Below, piece after piece: positions 16,862-26,214 of a stretch of 64,000 bases of DNA (positions within the stretch are counted from its first letter, which is position 1; the number at the start of each line of letters is the position of its first letter). This stretch comes from Mangrovivirga cuniculi (GTDB taxonomy: Bacteria > Bacteroidota > Bacteroidia > Cytophagales > Cyclobacteriaceae): assembly GCF_005166025.1 (NCBI RefSeq), contig NZ_CP028923.1:3164001-3228000 (forward strand). Direction: 5' to 3'. The translations under genes and the position numbers were made by a program. Under the pieces are notes generated by a model. It saw nothing but the letters and a program-made list of their open reading frames with translations, had not been told where the DNA came from and searched no databases.

Positions 16862-18568
16862 TCAATTATTCCTCTCACCATTTATTTTATAATAATTTTC
16901 AAAAAAGCTCTTCATTTCTTCAGCGGTTGACCTGGCTTTTAACCGAATGGCAATGGCTGTATTTTTGTCTGTTTCATCAGCTACGGTGATTTTATAATAG
17001 GAAATAAGTCCCCTTTCATTTGAACTGGTGCGGGTGTAATCTTCAATGTTAATTTTATGAATGGAGGATGCTGGTATATTTTTATTTTTAAAGGAACGAC
17101 CTAACCATTTATGTTCGGTAGTGATCTTATGGGGACTTAGTATTACGTATAGAGTATAACCTCCTTCAAATGCTGCCAATCCGAAGAAAATTAAACCGAA
17201 AAAACTCATAAATAGCAACATTATAATGGGTATTGAACCATACAAAATACTAACAATCACAGCTCCTAATAACGCAGCTCCTATAGCCAGGCCAATGGCT
17301 ACCTGCTTTTTCAAGATTCGTAAAGCTGGAAACCTTAATAAATATTCTTCTCCTCTTTTTGTAAATTCAGTAACCTCGTTAATGAGCTCTGAAGCATGCT
17401 TTTTGGTATCCGGATGATTTTTTGAATCAACATCAATAGATGAGTTTTCATTTGTCCGATAGACAGGGATTTTAAAATGCCGGGAAAAATGATCATCATC
17501 ATAAGACACTGTACAAATAGCATTCCAGTGAATACCTGTGCTGCTTATTGATGATTCTTTTAAATGATCTGGTATTTCTAATCGGATCTTTGCCTCATTT
17601 TTCCTCATTGACAGGTAGGCAAATCCTGTAGTTTCCCATAATAAAGTTTTTCTTTTCTTTCTGTTTTTACCACTTCCGGAATACTCTACTTTGACACAGG
17701 TTAATTTAACTTCAATTGTGCTTTCATCGGGCAACGTTTTTTTAAACTTTATGATTCCTCCGAAATGACCTCCTATCGAAGCAGGAAAGGGATCTAACTC
17801 TATACAGGCTGTACCATACTTTTTAAGGTTCTTAATTTCCGAAATAGCTCCGTACAGTAAAAAAATACCGATCACAGGAAAAATTCCAACCAGTAAAAAA
17901 TATGGATTTTCAAATCCCTGTTGTGAAATAAATAGTCCAAAGGCTGTAAAAGAAAACAAAATCCAAAATACTGCCATAGTCATCGATCCTTTTTGCCTGG
18001 AAATAGTATCACAATTTATATTATTTTCTTTCCAGGCAGGGATTTCCATCCAGGGACGACTCAACTTCTTCTCAATCGGTTTTTTACTTTTTAATATTCG
18101 GAAGGTAACAAAGAGTCCGACAAGTATAAAAACTGCTGGAACCAGGATAGATACCATAAATTCATTTGTGTCGATTTGATTAAATCCCTGGTAACGTGTA
18201 GGATTATTGGGATCAACAGATAAAGTAATTATACGTGAGTTATTTAAATTATTGACAGCTTGTTCTTTGCGACTTTTAGTTAACTCATGATTGCTTAAAT
18301 CACCGGTTTCAACTATTTCACGCTCTATTTCATAGATATTTCCATTATTTTCATATTGATAGATAACATCAATCGTATACTTGATACTATCAGACCAACT
18401 CTCTTCCCATTTCAAATCTGCTTTCTTCACTGATGCTTCAACCTGGATAAATTGCTGCTGCCTGATATATTGTTTTATGGTTGATAACCCCTGTACATAC
18501 AAGAAACCCGCTCCCACTAAAACGAACATCATAGGAAAAATAACTGAAAGAATCTTTTTAATCGACAT
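16862..18568 (-). CDS. DUF3592 domain membrane protein
   Basis: 568 residues. Residues 1-160 form a DUF3592 unit: helix 1 (IFPMMFVLVGAGFLYVQ), an extracytoplasmic beta-rich part (IEREIVETGDLSN, ITLSVDPNNPTRYQGF), and helix 2. A second pair of helices (near 195-250), a soluble domain, then a third pair (near 430-480) and a soluble tail follow. Function unknown; DUF3592 proteins often convert string-like formats of exported beta domains. Start ATG is at 18566-18568. It is longer than typical single-unit members. Confidence 0.7.
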   Translation of the reverse strand: MSIKKILSVIFPMMFVLVGAGFLYVQGLSTIKQYIRQQQFIQVEASVKKADLKWEESWSDSIKYTIDVIYQYENNGNIYEIEREIVETGDLSNHELTKSRKEQAVNNLNNSRIITLSVDPNNPTRYQGFNQIDTNEFMVSILVPAVFILVGLFVTFRILKSKKPIEKKLSRPWMEIPAWKENNINCDTISRQKGSMTMAVFWILFSFTAFGLFISQQGFENPYFLLVGIFPVIGIFLLYGAISEIKNLKKYGTACIELDPFPASIGGHFGGIIKFKKTLPDESTIEVKLTCVKVEYSGSGKNRKKRKTLLWETTGFAYLSMRKNEAKIRLEIPDHLKESSISSTGIHWNAICTVSYDDDHFSRHFKIPVYRTNENSSIDVDSKNHPDTKKHASELINEVTEFTKRGEEYLLRFPALRILKKQVAIGLAIGAALLGAVIVSILYGSIPIIMLLFMSFFGLIFFGLAAFEGGYTLYVILSPHKITTEHKWLGRSFKNKNIPASSIHKINIEDYTRTSSNERGLISYYKITVADETDKNTAIAIRLKARSTAEEMKSFFENYYKINGERNN

Positions 18569-18737
18569 GAACTATTTTGTTAACGGATTGATTTTAAATT
18601 ACGCAAAATAAACCTATCGATCATATACGATAAAGAAAATATCTGAACTGGAAGAGAATTTGGACAGTCTAACTGAAGACTTTGGTTGTGAAAGAGTGAT
18701 TTTTATATCTTCATACCTATCGAGTTTTTTGTAGTAT

Positions 18738-19262
18738 TTATTCTAATTCCTTTATTAAAACCTCAACCTGTGGCCAGGGTCCAAAACCACTTTTAGGTTC
18801 GATATGTCCGGCATCCTCCAGCATAATTAATTTACTTCCCCAATTAGCTGCAAACTCTTTGGTTCTTTCAACTGTAGTGACGTGATCATTTGTGCTGCCA
18901 ACTACTAATGTAGGAAAGGGAAGTTTAGATTTTGGTATCGGGGTAAAACCTTTAATATAGGATGGGTAATTTTCGTTTTCAGAGTCACTTGGAGCTACAA
19001 GTAAAGCGCCTTTAATAGCGTGTCCGAATTTCTCAACCCATTTTACAATAGCAATACAACCTATCGAGTGACCGATTAATATTAGGTCTAAGTGATTTTT
19101 TGTCAATAAGTCTCTCTCAATTTTATTTATCCAGGCATTACATTCCGGCTGGTCCCAGTTTTCCTGATTGATTCTGATAAAATCTTCGGGATGAGTCTTT
19201 TCTAATAAAGTTTGCCAATGGTTTTCATCTGAATTATGTAGCCCTGGAATATTTACTTTCAT
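18738..19262 (-). CDS. RBBP9/YdeN-family alpha/beta hydrolase
   Basis: 174 residues. The N-terminal IPGLHNSDENHWQTL and ENWDQPECNAWINKIE motifs, the nucleophile elbow GHSIG (S near residue 68), VGSTNDHV carrying the acidic residue, and EDAGHIEPKSGFG carrying the catalytic histidine match the RBBP9/YdeN serine hydrolase family. It begins directly with MKVNIPGLH, a residue or two shorter than most homologues, but the ATG is clear. The substrate is unknown. Confidence 0.85.
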   Translation of the reverse strand: MKVNIPGLHNSDENHWQTLLEKTHPEDFIRINQENWDQPECNAWINKIERDLLTKNHLDLILIGHSIGCIAIVKWVEKFGHAIKGALLVAPSDSENENYPSYIKGFTPIPKSKLPFPTLVVGSTNDHVTTVERTKEFAANWGSKLIMLEDAGHIEPKSGFGPWPQVEVLIKELE

Positions 19263-19277
19263 CTTTTTTTTTATTAT

Positions 19278-19680
19278 TTATATCGTTTTAAAGCCATTCC
19301 CGACCCAAAATATCAGATGGATAATTGCAGGAAGAAAAACCCAAAACAAAGTAAAATACAGACCAATTTTAAAACATTTTCGGACTATATTTTTTGGTTT
19401 TTTGAATAAAAAATTTCTGTTAGCCACCGTAACGAATATCCTAAATTACAAAGAATGGCAAATGAAATAATTGCAAGAGGTTCCTGCAAATCCTAACCTG
19501 GCTCTAAATCTACAATAGTTGAAATAATTGTGAGAGAAAATATACCGCAAATCAATACTATAAGATTATAAAGTATTCTTCTAAGTTCCCTCCATCCAAT
19601 TATTTGAATTATGCTTCTGTCTTTCTTCTGAACTCTTAAGAATTTATATAATATTTCATTTCTAGTGATAATAGATGTGA
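19278..19680 (-). pseudogene. decayed multi-pass membrane protein gene
   Basis: Minus-strand translation gives coherent membrane-protein pieces in different frames: IGWRELRRILYNLIVLICGI, then TIVDLEPG, a TAG stop, then DLQEPLAIISFAILCNLGYS with RWLTEIFYS. After one or two single-base shifts in A- and T-runs near 19385 and 19370 it reads FKIGLYFTLFWVFLPAIIHL to a TAA at 19278. The pieces join into one three- or four-helix protein. The stop plus the frameshifts show the gene is dead. No ATG was found at the 5' end. Confidence 0.55.
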
Positions 19681-19919
19681 TTTTTAATCAGCCTTTAAAA
19701 AGGATAAAATAATCTTAAATGAAAAATAAACAATAAATCTTCTTGTATTACAATATTTCTATATAATTATTTTTCATTTCGTCTTGAACTATTACATTTG
19801 CCTTCCAATATTTTTTAAGGTTAATCAATAATCGCAACCAGGCATTATTTAGTTTTTAATCCAATAAAACTGCTTTTATACTATATCAACAATAATTAAA
19901 AACCAAAACAATAACATTA

Positions 19920-21635
19920 ATGAATAAGTATTACATTTTTTTATTTGCTCTAATATTGGGTGTATCAAGCTGTAAAAATGATGAAGTTGTTAAATCTTTC
20001 ACTTTAACAGCACAGGTAGATGGACCAGGAACTGTAACTCCTTCTTCGAGAGAGGTTAAATCTGGTGAAACCATAGAAGTGATCGCAACACCAGATTCTG
20101 GATTTGACTTTACGGGTTGGACGGGAGACATTGTCTCAAGTGAAAATCCGTTGTCTTTAACTATGGATAAAGATCTCAACATCACGGCTAATTTTGTAGA
20201 AACCACCCATTTGGTTACAGTAGAAGTAGAGGGTCCGGGCTCAGTATCTTTAACTACAAAGGAGGTCTCTCCAGGTGAAACAATTGAGATAACCGCTACC
20301 CCTAATGGAGAGTTTGTGTTTAATGGCTGGTCAGGAGATGTTAATTCTATTGACAACCCGTTGTTTGTCACTGTCAATCAGGATATGAATATAAAAGTTC
20401 AGTTCGTAGATGGCAAAGATATGATCAAATTGGCCGAAAATGGCGTTACCCTATATTGTGTGCCAGAGGCTAAAGTTGGATTAAAATACCCTTACAACGG
20501 TGAGATGTACGAAGTCGTAGATTATTCCAGATTAAAATCCTTAGCTGATAATTATCAGGATTTGACGAAAGTGATTACCACTAAAATCACAAATATGAAT
20601 AGCTTATTTCTCGAGAATTCTTTATTTAATTCAGATATATCAAATTGGGATGTAAGCAACGTAAGAGGCATGAGTAAAATGTTTGAAGGAGCAGAATCTT
20701 TCAATCAGGATCTTTCATTTTGGGATGTAAGTAAAGTAAACAACATGAGTGCCATGTTTGAAAATGCGAAATCTTTTAATCAGGATTTATCTACCTGGAA
20801 TGTAAGTAGTGTTACTACAATGTACCACATGTTTTCTTTTGCTATTAATTTTAATGGCGATGTTTCTACCTGGGATGTTAGCAACGTAAAAAATATGGAA
20901 CATATGTTTTGGCAGGTCAAATATTTTAATTCAGATATATCGAACTGGAATGTAAGTAGCGTAACTGATATGAAAGGCATGTTTAGAAATGCAAACAACT
21001 TCAATAGTGATATTTCTTCATGGGATGTAAGTAACGTTGAAAAAATGGATTTAATGTTTTACCAGGCAAATAAGTTTAATCAAGACCTATCATCCTGGAA
21101 TGTAAGTAAAGTAACCACCATGATTAATATGTTTTGTGCCGCTTCAATTTTCGATCAGGATTTATCTGCCTGGGACGTAAGTAATGTAACCAATATGAGA
21201 TCAATGTTTGAAAGATCAGGTTTTAATAGCAATATCTCTACATGGAATGTAAGTAACGTTACAGATATGCAGGGTATGTTTAGGGATGCGTTTACATTTA
21301 ATCAGGATATTTCAAATTGGGATGTAAGCAATGTAACTTCTATGTGGGGTATGTTTTTTCGTGCTTTTGATTTCAATCAGGATATCTCTTCCTGGGATGT
21401 AAGCAATATTGAAAGCATGGGATCTATGTTTTACCTGGCAAAAAATTTTAATCAGGATATTTCCCCATGGAATGTCAGTAAGGTCTCAGTAATGTCTAAA
21501 ATGTTTTACGGAGCATCAACTTTCAATCAGGATTTATCTACTTGGAATGTTGACCTAGTTGAAGACTGTGAATCATTTGCTTTGAATGCTTCAAATTGGA
21601 CGGAACCAAAACCAAATCTTACTTGCACTCAATAA
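19920..21635 (+). CDS. BspA-type lipoprotein with PF18998 and DUF285 repeats
   Basis: 571 residues. Lipoprotein signal MNKYYIFLFALILGVSSC with the lipid cysteine at position 18. Two bacterial-repeat (PF18998-like) domains follow at about 27-93 and 94-163, with GPGTVTPSSREVKSGETIEV and GFDFTGWTGD motifs. Thirteen DUF285/BspA repeats of 25 residues (consensus FNQDLSxWDVSNVTxMxxMF) fill about 235-560; one is 24 residues long. BspA-type proteins are surface-exposed adhesion or binding proteins. It is followed by a strong bidirectional terminator. Confidence 0.85.
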   Translation: MNKYYIFLFALILGVSSCKNDEVVKSFTLTAQVDGPGTVTPSSREVKSGETIEVIATPDSGFDFTGWTGDIVSSENPLSLTMDKDLNITANFVETTHLVTVEVEGPGSVSLTTKEVSPGETIEITATPNGEFVFNGWSGDVNSIDNPLFVTVNQDMNIKVQFVDGKDMIKLAENGVTLYCVPEAKVGLKYPYNGEMYEVVDYSRLKSLADNYQDLTKVITTKITNMNSLFLENSLFNSDISNWDVSNVRGMSKMFEGAESFNQDLSFWDVSKVNNMSAMFENAKSFNQDLSTWNVSSVTTMYHMFSFAINFNGDVSTWDVSNVKNMEHMFWQVKYFNSDISNWNVSSVTDMKGMFRNANNFNSDISSWDVSNVEKMDLMFYQANKFNQDLSSWNVSKVTTMINMFCAASIFDQDLSAWDVSNVTNMRSMFERSGFNSNISTWNVSNVTDMQGMFRDAFTFNQDISNWDVSNVTSMWGMFFRAFDFNQDISSWDVSNIESMGSMFYLAKNFNQDISPWNVSKVSVMSKMFYGASTFNQDLSTWNVDLVEDCESFALNASNWTEPKPNLTCTQ

Positions 21636-21698
21636 TTCTGATTTATATTAATAGCGATTAAATTATCAAAAGAGAAATTTGATTTATAGCTCCATAAT

Positions 21699-21730
21699 AA
21701 AACAGGCTACCTAAATAGACAGCCTGTTTT
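21699..21730. terminator. bidirectional intrinsic terminator
   Basis: AAAACAGGCT and AGCCTGTTTT form a perfect 10-bp stem around a 12-base loop, with T-rich sequence on the right side and A-rich on the left. It lies between the convergent BspA-like gene and the methyltransferase gene, so it can stop transcription from both. Confidence 0.85.
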
Positions 21731-22364
21731 ATTTTTTTATTCTCTTGTTAAAAACAAACGTTACTAGTCTCGGAAGCTCATTCCTCGTTTTATCATCAAA
21801 CCATTCGTTTACTACCAAAAGCTTAAAGCCATTTCTTAATGCATTGTCAAGATAATCTGATAAATGATGTGTATAAACTTCCAACTCCTCTTCCCCGCTT
21901 TCTGTCTTATATTTTGCTTTACTTCCTGTATATTGTTTGAAGGGATGTAATTCACTGATGAAAAAAATTCCATTTTCAGACAGTTTCTGATATGCCTGGT
22001 TAAAAATATGATTCAAATCGTCGATGTGTTCAAGAGTAAGGCTTGAAGTTACCAGGTCTGCAAATTGATTTTCTATATCCCACTCTTTAGTAAGATCAGC
22101 TAGTTTGAACTCAACCCTCCTGTCTGTTATTTTTCTTTTTGCATGGTTTAACATTTCCAGAGAGAAATCAAGCCCGATAATTCGTTCAGCCTTGGTCAGT
22201 AACCACTGAGTATTTTTCCCTGTTCCACAACCTAATTCCAGCACATTTGTAAACCTGTATTTTGACAGGGTCTCAATTGTTGCTTTTGCATCGAGATCAC
22301 GAGTTTTATTATCGTTCGAATCGTATTGGTCAGCCCAGGAATTATATGCTTTTTCTATGCTCAA
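21729..22364 (-). CDS. class I SAM-dependent methyltransferase
   Basis: 211 residues. Motif I is VLELGCGTGKNTQWLL (about residues 40-55), followed by the acidic end of strand 2 (IIGLDFSLEML), motif II LADLTKEWD and motif III LEHIDDLNHIF. This is a Methyltransf_11-type fold. The closing strand pair (LLVVNEWFDDKTRNELPRLV) is typical of small-molecule methyltransferases. Acceptor unknown. It converges on the BspA-like gene and its stop overlaps the terminator. Confidence 0.85.
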   Translation of the reverse strand: MSIEKAYNSWADQYDSNDNKTRDLDAKATIETLSKYRFTNVLELGCGTGKNTQWLLTKAERIIGLDFSLEMLNHAKRKITDRRVEFKLADLTKEWDIENQFADLVTSSLTLEHIDDLNHIFNQAYQKLSENGIFFISELHPFKQYTGSKAKYKTESGEEELEVYTHHLSDYLDNALRNGFKLLVVNEWFDDKTRNELPRLVTFVFNKRIKK

Positions 22365-22510
22365 TTTGATTTAAATTCACTTTTAACTTACCTACTTGAA
22401 AGCCTTTTCAGGTTTAAGGATGTTTGTATTTAAAGATATCATTTTAATCTAAAAGTCATTCATATATTTAACTCCATTAATTAAAGATTAAAAATTTCTC
22501 GGTTTTAATT

Positions 22511-22558
22511 AGAACGTTCGTTCCAAAATACCTACATTTGTATTGGAACGAACGTTCT
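22511..22558. promoter_or_regulatory. TetR-type operator palindrome flanking the SDR promoter
   Basis: AGAACGTTCGTTCC (22511-22524) and its exact reverse complement GGAACGAACGTTCT (22545-22558) are separated by 20 bp. Each arm also contains a smaller palindrome, GAACG-TT-CGTTC. The TAnnTTTG-type -7 box TACATTTG (22533-22540) lies between the arms, so bound repressor would cover the promoter. The SDR gene starts at 22587. The downstream TetR gene is the obvious candidate regulator (inference). Confidence 0.75.
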
Positions 22559-22586
22559 GTTATTCTATAAACTAAAATTATTAAAG

Positions 22587-23342
22587 ATGAGTACATTAAA
22601 TAGCAAAGTAGCTGTGGTTACAGGTGGTAATAGTGGAATAGGCTATGCAACAGCCAAAGAACTTAAAAATTTAGGAGCGACTGTGATAATAACAGGCAGG
22701 AATTCGGAAAAAGTTAAAAATGCAGCAGATGAACTTAAGGTTAAAGGTTTAGTTGCCGATGTCAGTGACCTTGAAGCAATTGATAACCTGATAAACCAGA
22801 TTAAAAATGAATTTGAAAATGTGGATATCTTGTTTGTTAATGCAGGTATTTTTCAGCCAGCTCCAATAGGTCAGATTAGTGAAGAAATGTTTGATCACCA
22901 AATGGGAATTAATTTTAAAGGTGCTGTATTTACTATCGAAAAATTCTTACCTATTATAAATAATGGTGGTTCAATAATTAACTTATCTTCTGTAAACGCC
23001 TATACAGGAATGCCTAATACAGCTATCTATGCTGCTTCTAAGGCCGCCTTGAATTCATACACACGAACAGCAGCTACTGAATTAGCTCCAAGAAAAATTA
23101 GAATAAATGCAGTTAATCCAGGTCCTGTATCAACACCTATTTTCTCAAAAACAGGAATGCCTGAAGAACAACTAAATGGATTTGCGGAGGCTATGCAAAA
23201 CAGAGTCCCCTTAAAGCGTTTTGGTAAACCTGAAGATGTATCAAAACTAGTTGCTTTTCTCGCATCTGATGATGCTTCGTTTATTACTGGAGGAGAATAT
23301 AATATCGATGGTGGAATAAATGTCAATCCTCTACTCGCCTAA
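22587..23342 (+). CDS. short-chain dehydrogenase/reductase (SDR)
   Basis: 251 residues, classical SDR. Cofactor motif GGNSGIGYATA (residues 13-23), NAG near residue 89, catalytic S in NLSSVNAY, and the YAASK motif (Y151-x-x-x-K155). The C-terminal GGEYNIDGGINVNP is also conserved. It would use NAD(P)H to reduce or oxidise an unidentified carbonyl or alcohol. It lies directly upstream of a TetR gene and has a palindromic operator around its promoter, so it is probably induced by a ligand of that regulator. Confidence 0.9.
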   Translation: MSTLNSKVAVVTGGNSGIGYATAKELKNLGATVIITGRNSEKVKNAADELKVKGLVADVSDLEAIDNLINQIKNEFENVDILFVNAGIFQPAPIGQISEEMFDHQMGINFKGAVFTIEKFLPIINNGGSIINLSSVNAYTGMPNTAIYAASKAALNSYTRTAATELAPRKIRINAVNPGPVSTPIFSKTGMPEEQLNGFAEAMQNRVPLKRFGKPEDVSKLVAFLASDDASFITGGEYNIDGGINVNPLLA

Positions 23343-23358
23343 TTTTTTTTGAGTAATT

Positions 23359-23412
23359 TTGGAATGATAGTTCCAATATTTTAATTTTGTGGAAGTGTAT
23401 AATCACTTCCAC
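23359..23412. promoter_or_regulatory. tetR promoter with palindromes
   Basis: TTGGAA-TGATAG-TTCCAA (23359-23376) repeats the TTCCAA/TTGGAA half-sites present in the SDR operator. A TAATTTTG box (23382-23389), fitting TAnnTTTG, follows. A 9-bp hairpin GTGGAAGTG...CACTTCCAC (23389-23412) then lies just before the TetR start. The arrangement suggests a separate, possibly autoregulated promoter for the regulator. Confidence 0.55.
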
Positions 23413-23422
23413 TTAATTTATT

Positions 23423-24004
23423 ATGCCAAGAGTAAAATTATTTGATGAAAACGAAGTGTTAACTAAGGCAATTCAATTGTTTTGGAAGCAGGGATATTCT
23501 GCTACTTCTATCAGCGATTTAGTAAATCATTTAGGCATTAATAGAGCGAGTATTTACGATACTTATGGTGATAAAGAACAACTATTCCTTAAAGCCTTTG
23601 AGCATTACCGTAAGACAAATACTGAGCGAATCAGTGAATTTTTTGAAAATGAACCAAATGTAAAATCCGGAGTTAAACAACTTTTTGAAATTGCTATCAA
23701 AGAGTCTGTGTCTGATAAAGATAAAAAGGGATGTTTCGTGGTAAATATTACTACCGAACTAATTCCTGGTGATGATATTGTACAAAACCTACTAATAGAA
23801 AACAGAAAAACTTTTACCAACCTATTTTATACTTATTTGAAGAAAGGTGAAGAAGAAGGACAAATCAAAAAAGGTAAGGATCTTAAATCAATCGCTTCAC
23901 TTTTATTCACATTATACAATGGGCTAAAAGTGGTTTCAAAAATTAATCCAGATAAAAAGGAATTAATGAATTCGCTAAATATGGCTCTTACTTTGTTAGA
24001 CTAG
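23423..24004 (+). CDS. TetR/AcrR-family transcriptional regulator
   Basis: 193 residues. The N-terminal HTH is typical: LTKAIQLFWKQGYSATSISD and LGINRASIYDTYGDKEQLF, with the SIYxxFxxKExL signature in slightly altered form. The C-terminal helical domain carries the ligand pocket (TetR_C type as in YxaF/LmrA-like proteins). It probably represses the upstream SDR gene through the 22511-22558 palindrome and its own gene through the TTGGAA/TTCCAA site. Confidence 0.85.
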   Translation: MPRVKLFDENEVLTKAIQLFWKQGYSATSISDLVNHLGINRASIYDTYGDKEQLFLKAFEHYRKTNTERISEFFENEPNVKSGVKQLFEIAIKESVSDKDKKGCFVVNITTELIPGDDIVQNLLIENRKTFTNLFYTYLKKGEEEGQIKKGKDLKSIASLLFTLYNGLKVVSKINPDKKELMNSLNMALTLLD

Positions 24005-24108
24005 TATTTATCTAAAACAAAAGATATAAGTGCCTTCCTCAATTTTCTTTTTAATGAAGTTATTATGGATTTATATAATGTTAATATTATTTTAAATGAT
24101 AATATTAT

Positions 24109-24402
24109 TCAATCACAATAACCTATTAATCCATAGTCATCTTCTTTTATAACATTCACTATTCGAGCGAGAATTATAATATCTGAATCATTTTCAAAAT
24201 TTGTTAGTTTATTTTTTATCTGTTTAATAACATCCGATCCCCATCTAAAGTCAGTGAAGTAATCAAATCTCTTGTCAATAATTCCTTTCTTCACTAACCT
24301 ATTAAAAACATCATGTTCGATTTCACCAGCAAACATTGAATCTTTAAGATGATTTTGATTATTTCTGTTTTCTGAATCAGCAATTTTGTAAAACTCAAGC
24401 AT
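24109..24402 (-). CDS. unknown small soluble protein
   Basis: 97 residues, no signal peptide or membrane helix. The acidic, mostly helical sequence (SMFAGEIEHDVFNRLVKKGI, then GSDVIKQIKNKLTNFEND) resembles small immunity- or inhibitor-type proteins in length and charge only. No family recognised. It follows the TetR gene on the opposite strand. Confidence 0.45.
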   Translation of the reverse strand: MLEFYKIADSENRNNQNHLKDSMFAGEIEHDVFNRLVKKGIIDKRFDYFTDFRWGSDVIKQIKNKLTNFENDSDIIILARIVNVIKEDDYGLIGYCD

Positions 24403-24441
24403 TATCTAATATATAGAAATTGAAATTCGGCTTATTAATTA

Positions 24442-26073
24442 TCATCTACGTTTAAATCTCAACAGCTTTATCCGATCACCATTTAATATTAAATCTCCAT
24501 CCAGAAATTCGATACTGTAAAAGTCCACTATCATTTTATTATCAGATACAAGTAAACCATTGGTCTTATAATCTTCCCGAAATGTCACCTGGTAATTCAC
24601 CCCTTCAAGATGATTTAAAGAAACAGTAGTGTTTGTTTCCGGATTAAAATATTCGCCATTTAACATTTTAAACTCATAATCTTCTTCTACCTGACTTGTC
24701 TTAGTCAAGGAATAAGGCGCATGATTGATATAGTAAGCTGTTACTTGCATATCACCCTGAGAATTGGTCGTAAATTCCTGCTTAAAATCAGGATCGAACT
24801 TCTGTCGAAAGATATTATTTGCTTCTCGTTCTAATTCAACATCACTTCTACCAACTCTTCTCAAGAATACCTTATCTCCTTTTTTAACGAATGTGAATGC
24901 AAAATCATTCTCAGTCAAATAGGTCCCCAAAATTTCCTCCTCACTGACATATTCACCAATTGAGGATGGTTTAGTGGCAAAGTAGGAGTCTTCTGAACCC
25001 AATTCAAATACCACATCAGCCATTTGTCTTGTCTGATTAGAGGTAATGGCTTTACCTGTATTGGTCAGGGTCAACATCGAAATATTTCTTTTTGGAAACC
25101 TGATCACCGTCGCTTTCCAGGCACCTGTTGCTCCTTCGTGAAATCTATATTCCATGTATTTATATTCGCCAAACTCTAGACCGTACCCGTAATTTTCAAA
25201 TTGTGATCCTTCGATAACTTGCTGACTCTTCGAGATAATTTCCCTGTCGAATGTTGTTTCACCTTTTCCCTGGATCAATTTTTCCCATTGAATCTGATCT
25301 TCCAAACTTGAAAAAATATTGCCGTCACCGCAAACATTCCAGTTCCAGTCATAGGTTGTCCAGGTTCCAAAATTAAAATATGCCCTGGCTATTTGTCCTT
25401 GTATTTTGGAAGCATCACACTCAAAAGATGTGTTGGGCATATTTAGTTGCTCAAACATCTCGTTAGTGTATTCCACAAAAGTTTTATTCGAGACTTTTTC
25501 TACTATTAATGCCAATAAAATGTAATTCGTATTGCTGTATAAATATTCAGTACCAGGCTTAAAGTTCAGTTCAGACTGTTTTCGCATTAACTGCAATACA
25601 TCGGCATTATCAAAAGACTCTTTCCACCAGGTATAACCTTGTAAAGACCATAAATCATAACAATCTCTAACACCGCTCGTGTGATTTAGTAAATTTCGAA
25701 CTGTGATCTTCTCCTTTATATCAGGATAAAGGTCTGGAATCCACTTTCGGACATCATCTGATAGATTTAGTTTATTTTGATCAATCAGTTTGAGGACCGC
25801 TAATGCGGTAAATTGTTTTCCGTTTGAAGCAATATTAAATCGAGTAGAATTTTTGATTCTTGTGCTATCTGATAAATCTGCTAACCCTGCATACTTTTCG
25901 TAAATCACTTCCCCATCCTGGATGATCGCTGTAGCAATTCCAGGTGCGTTTTCAGGTACATCCTTTGTAGCAATGCTATCAAGCAATTTAATCTGATAGT
26001 CAGTCAGGGAGGTTTGTCCAACCAGGATAATGTTGGAAATTAATGCCAAAATTGTTAGAACAAATATTCTCAT
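24442..26073 (-). CDS. exported serine hydrolase, class C beta-lactamase-like
   Basis: 543 residues with a signal peptide (MRIFVLTILALISNIILVGQ). Beta-lactamase/DD-peptidase motifs are present: SNGK (S83 to K86), YSN (179-181) and HEGATGAW (the HxG motif near 310). The final 150 residues form an extra beta-rich domain of DUF3471 type. Such proteins are periplasmic esterases, peptidases or penicillin-binding-like enzymes rather than resistance enzymes. It appears monocistronic. Confidence 0.85.
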   Translation of the reverse strand: MRIFVLTILALISNIILVGQTSLTDYQIKLLDSIATKDVPENAPGIATAIIQDGEVIYEKYAGLADLSDSTRIKNSTRFNIASNGKQFTALAVLKLIDQNKLNLSDDVRKWIPDLYPDIKEKITVRNLLNHTSGVRDCYDLWSLQGYTWWKESFDNADVLQLMRKQSELNFKPGTEYLYSNTNYILLALIVEKVSNKTFVEYTNEMFEQLNMPNTSFECDASKIQGQIARAYFNFGTWTTYDWNWNVCGDGNIFSSLEDQIQWEKLIQGKGETTFDREIISKSQQVIEGSQFENYGYGLEFGEYKYMEYRFHEGATGAWKATVIRFPKRNISMLTLTNTGKAITSNQTRQMADVVFELGSEDSYFATKPSSIGEYVSEEEILGTYLTENDFAFTFVKKGDKVFLRRVGRSDVELEREANNIFRQKFDPDFKQEFTTNSQGDMQVTAYYINHAPYSLTKTSQVEEDYEFKMLNGEYFNPETNTTVSLNHLEGVNYQVTFREDYKTNGLLVSDNKMIVDFYSIEFLDGDLILNGDRIKLLRFKRR

Positions 26074-26214
26074 GGTTTGGTTTTAAAGGCTTTTTAGTTT
26101 TGAATAGTACTACATATCAATCCCACATTACCAATAACTGGTATATAAAAACATGACTCCCGAAATAATTTTTACGGCACTAAATAAGCTATAAGATCAA
26201 ACTCAAATCATTCC

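Noticed and set aside
20620-21590. Regular 75-bp spacing suggesting a CRISPR-like or tandem DNA array
   Set aside because: The repeats are in-frame BspA (DUF285) protein repeats in an intact reading frame with no spacers.
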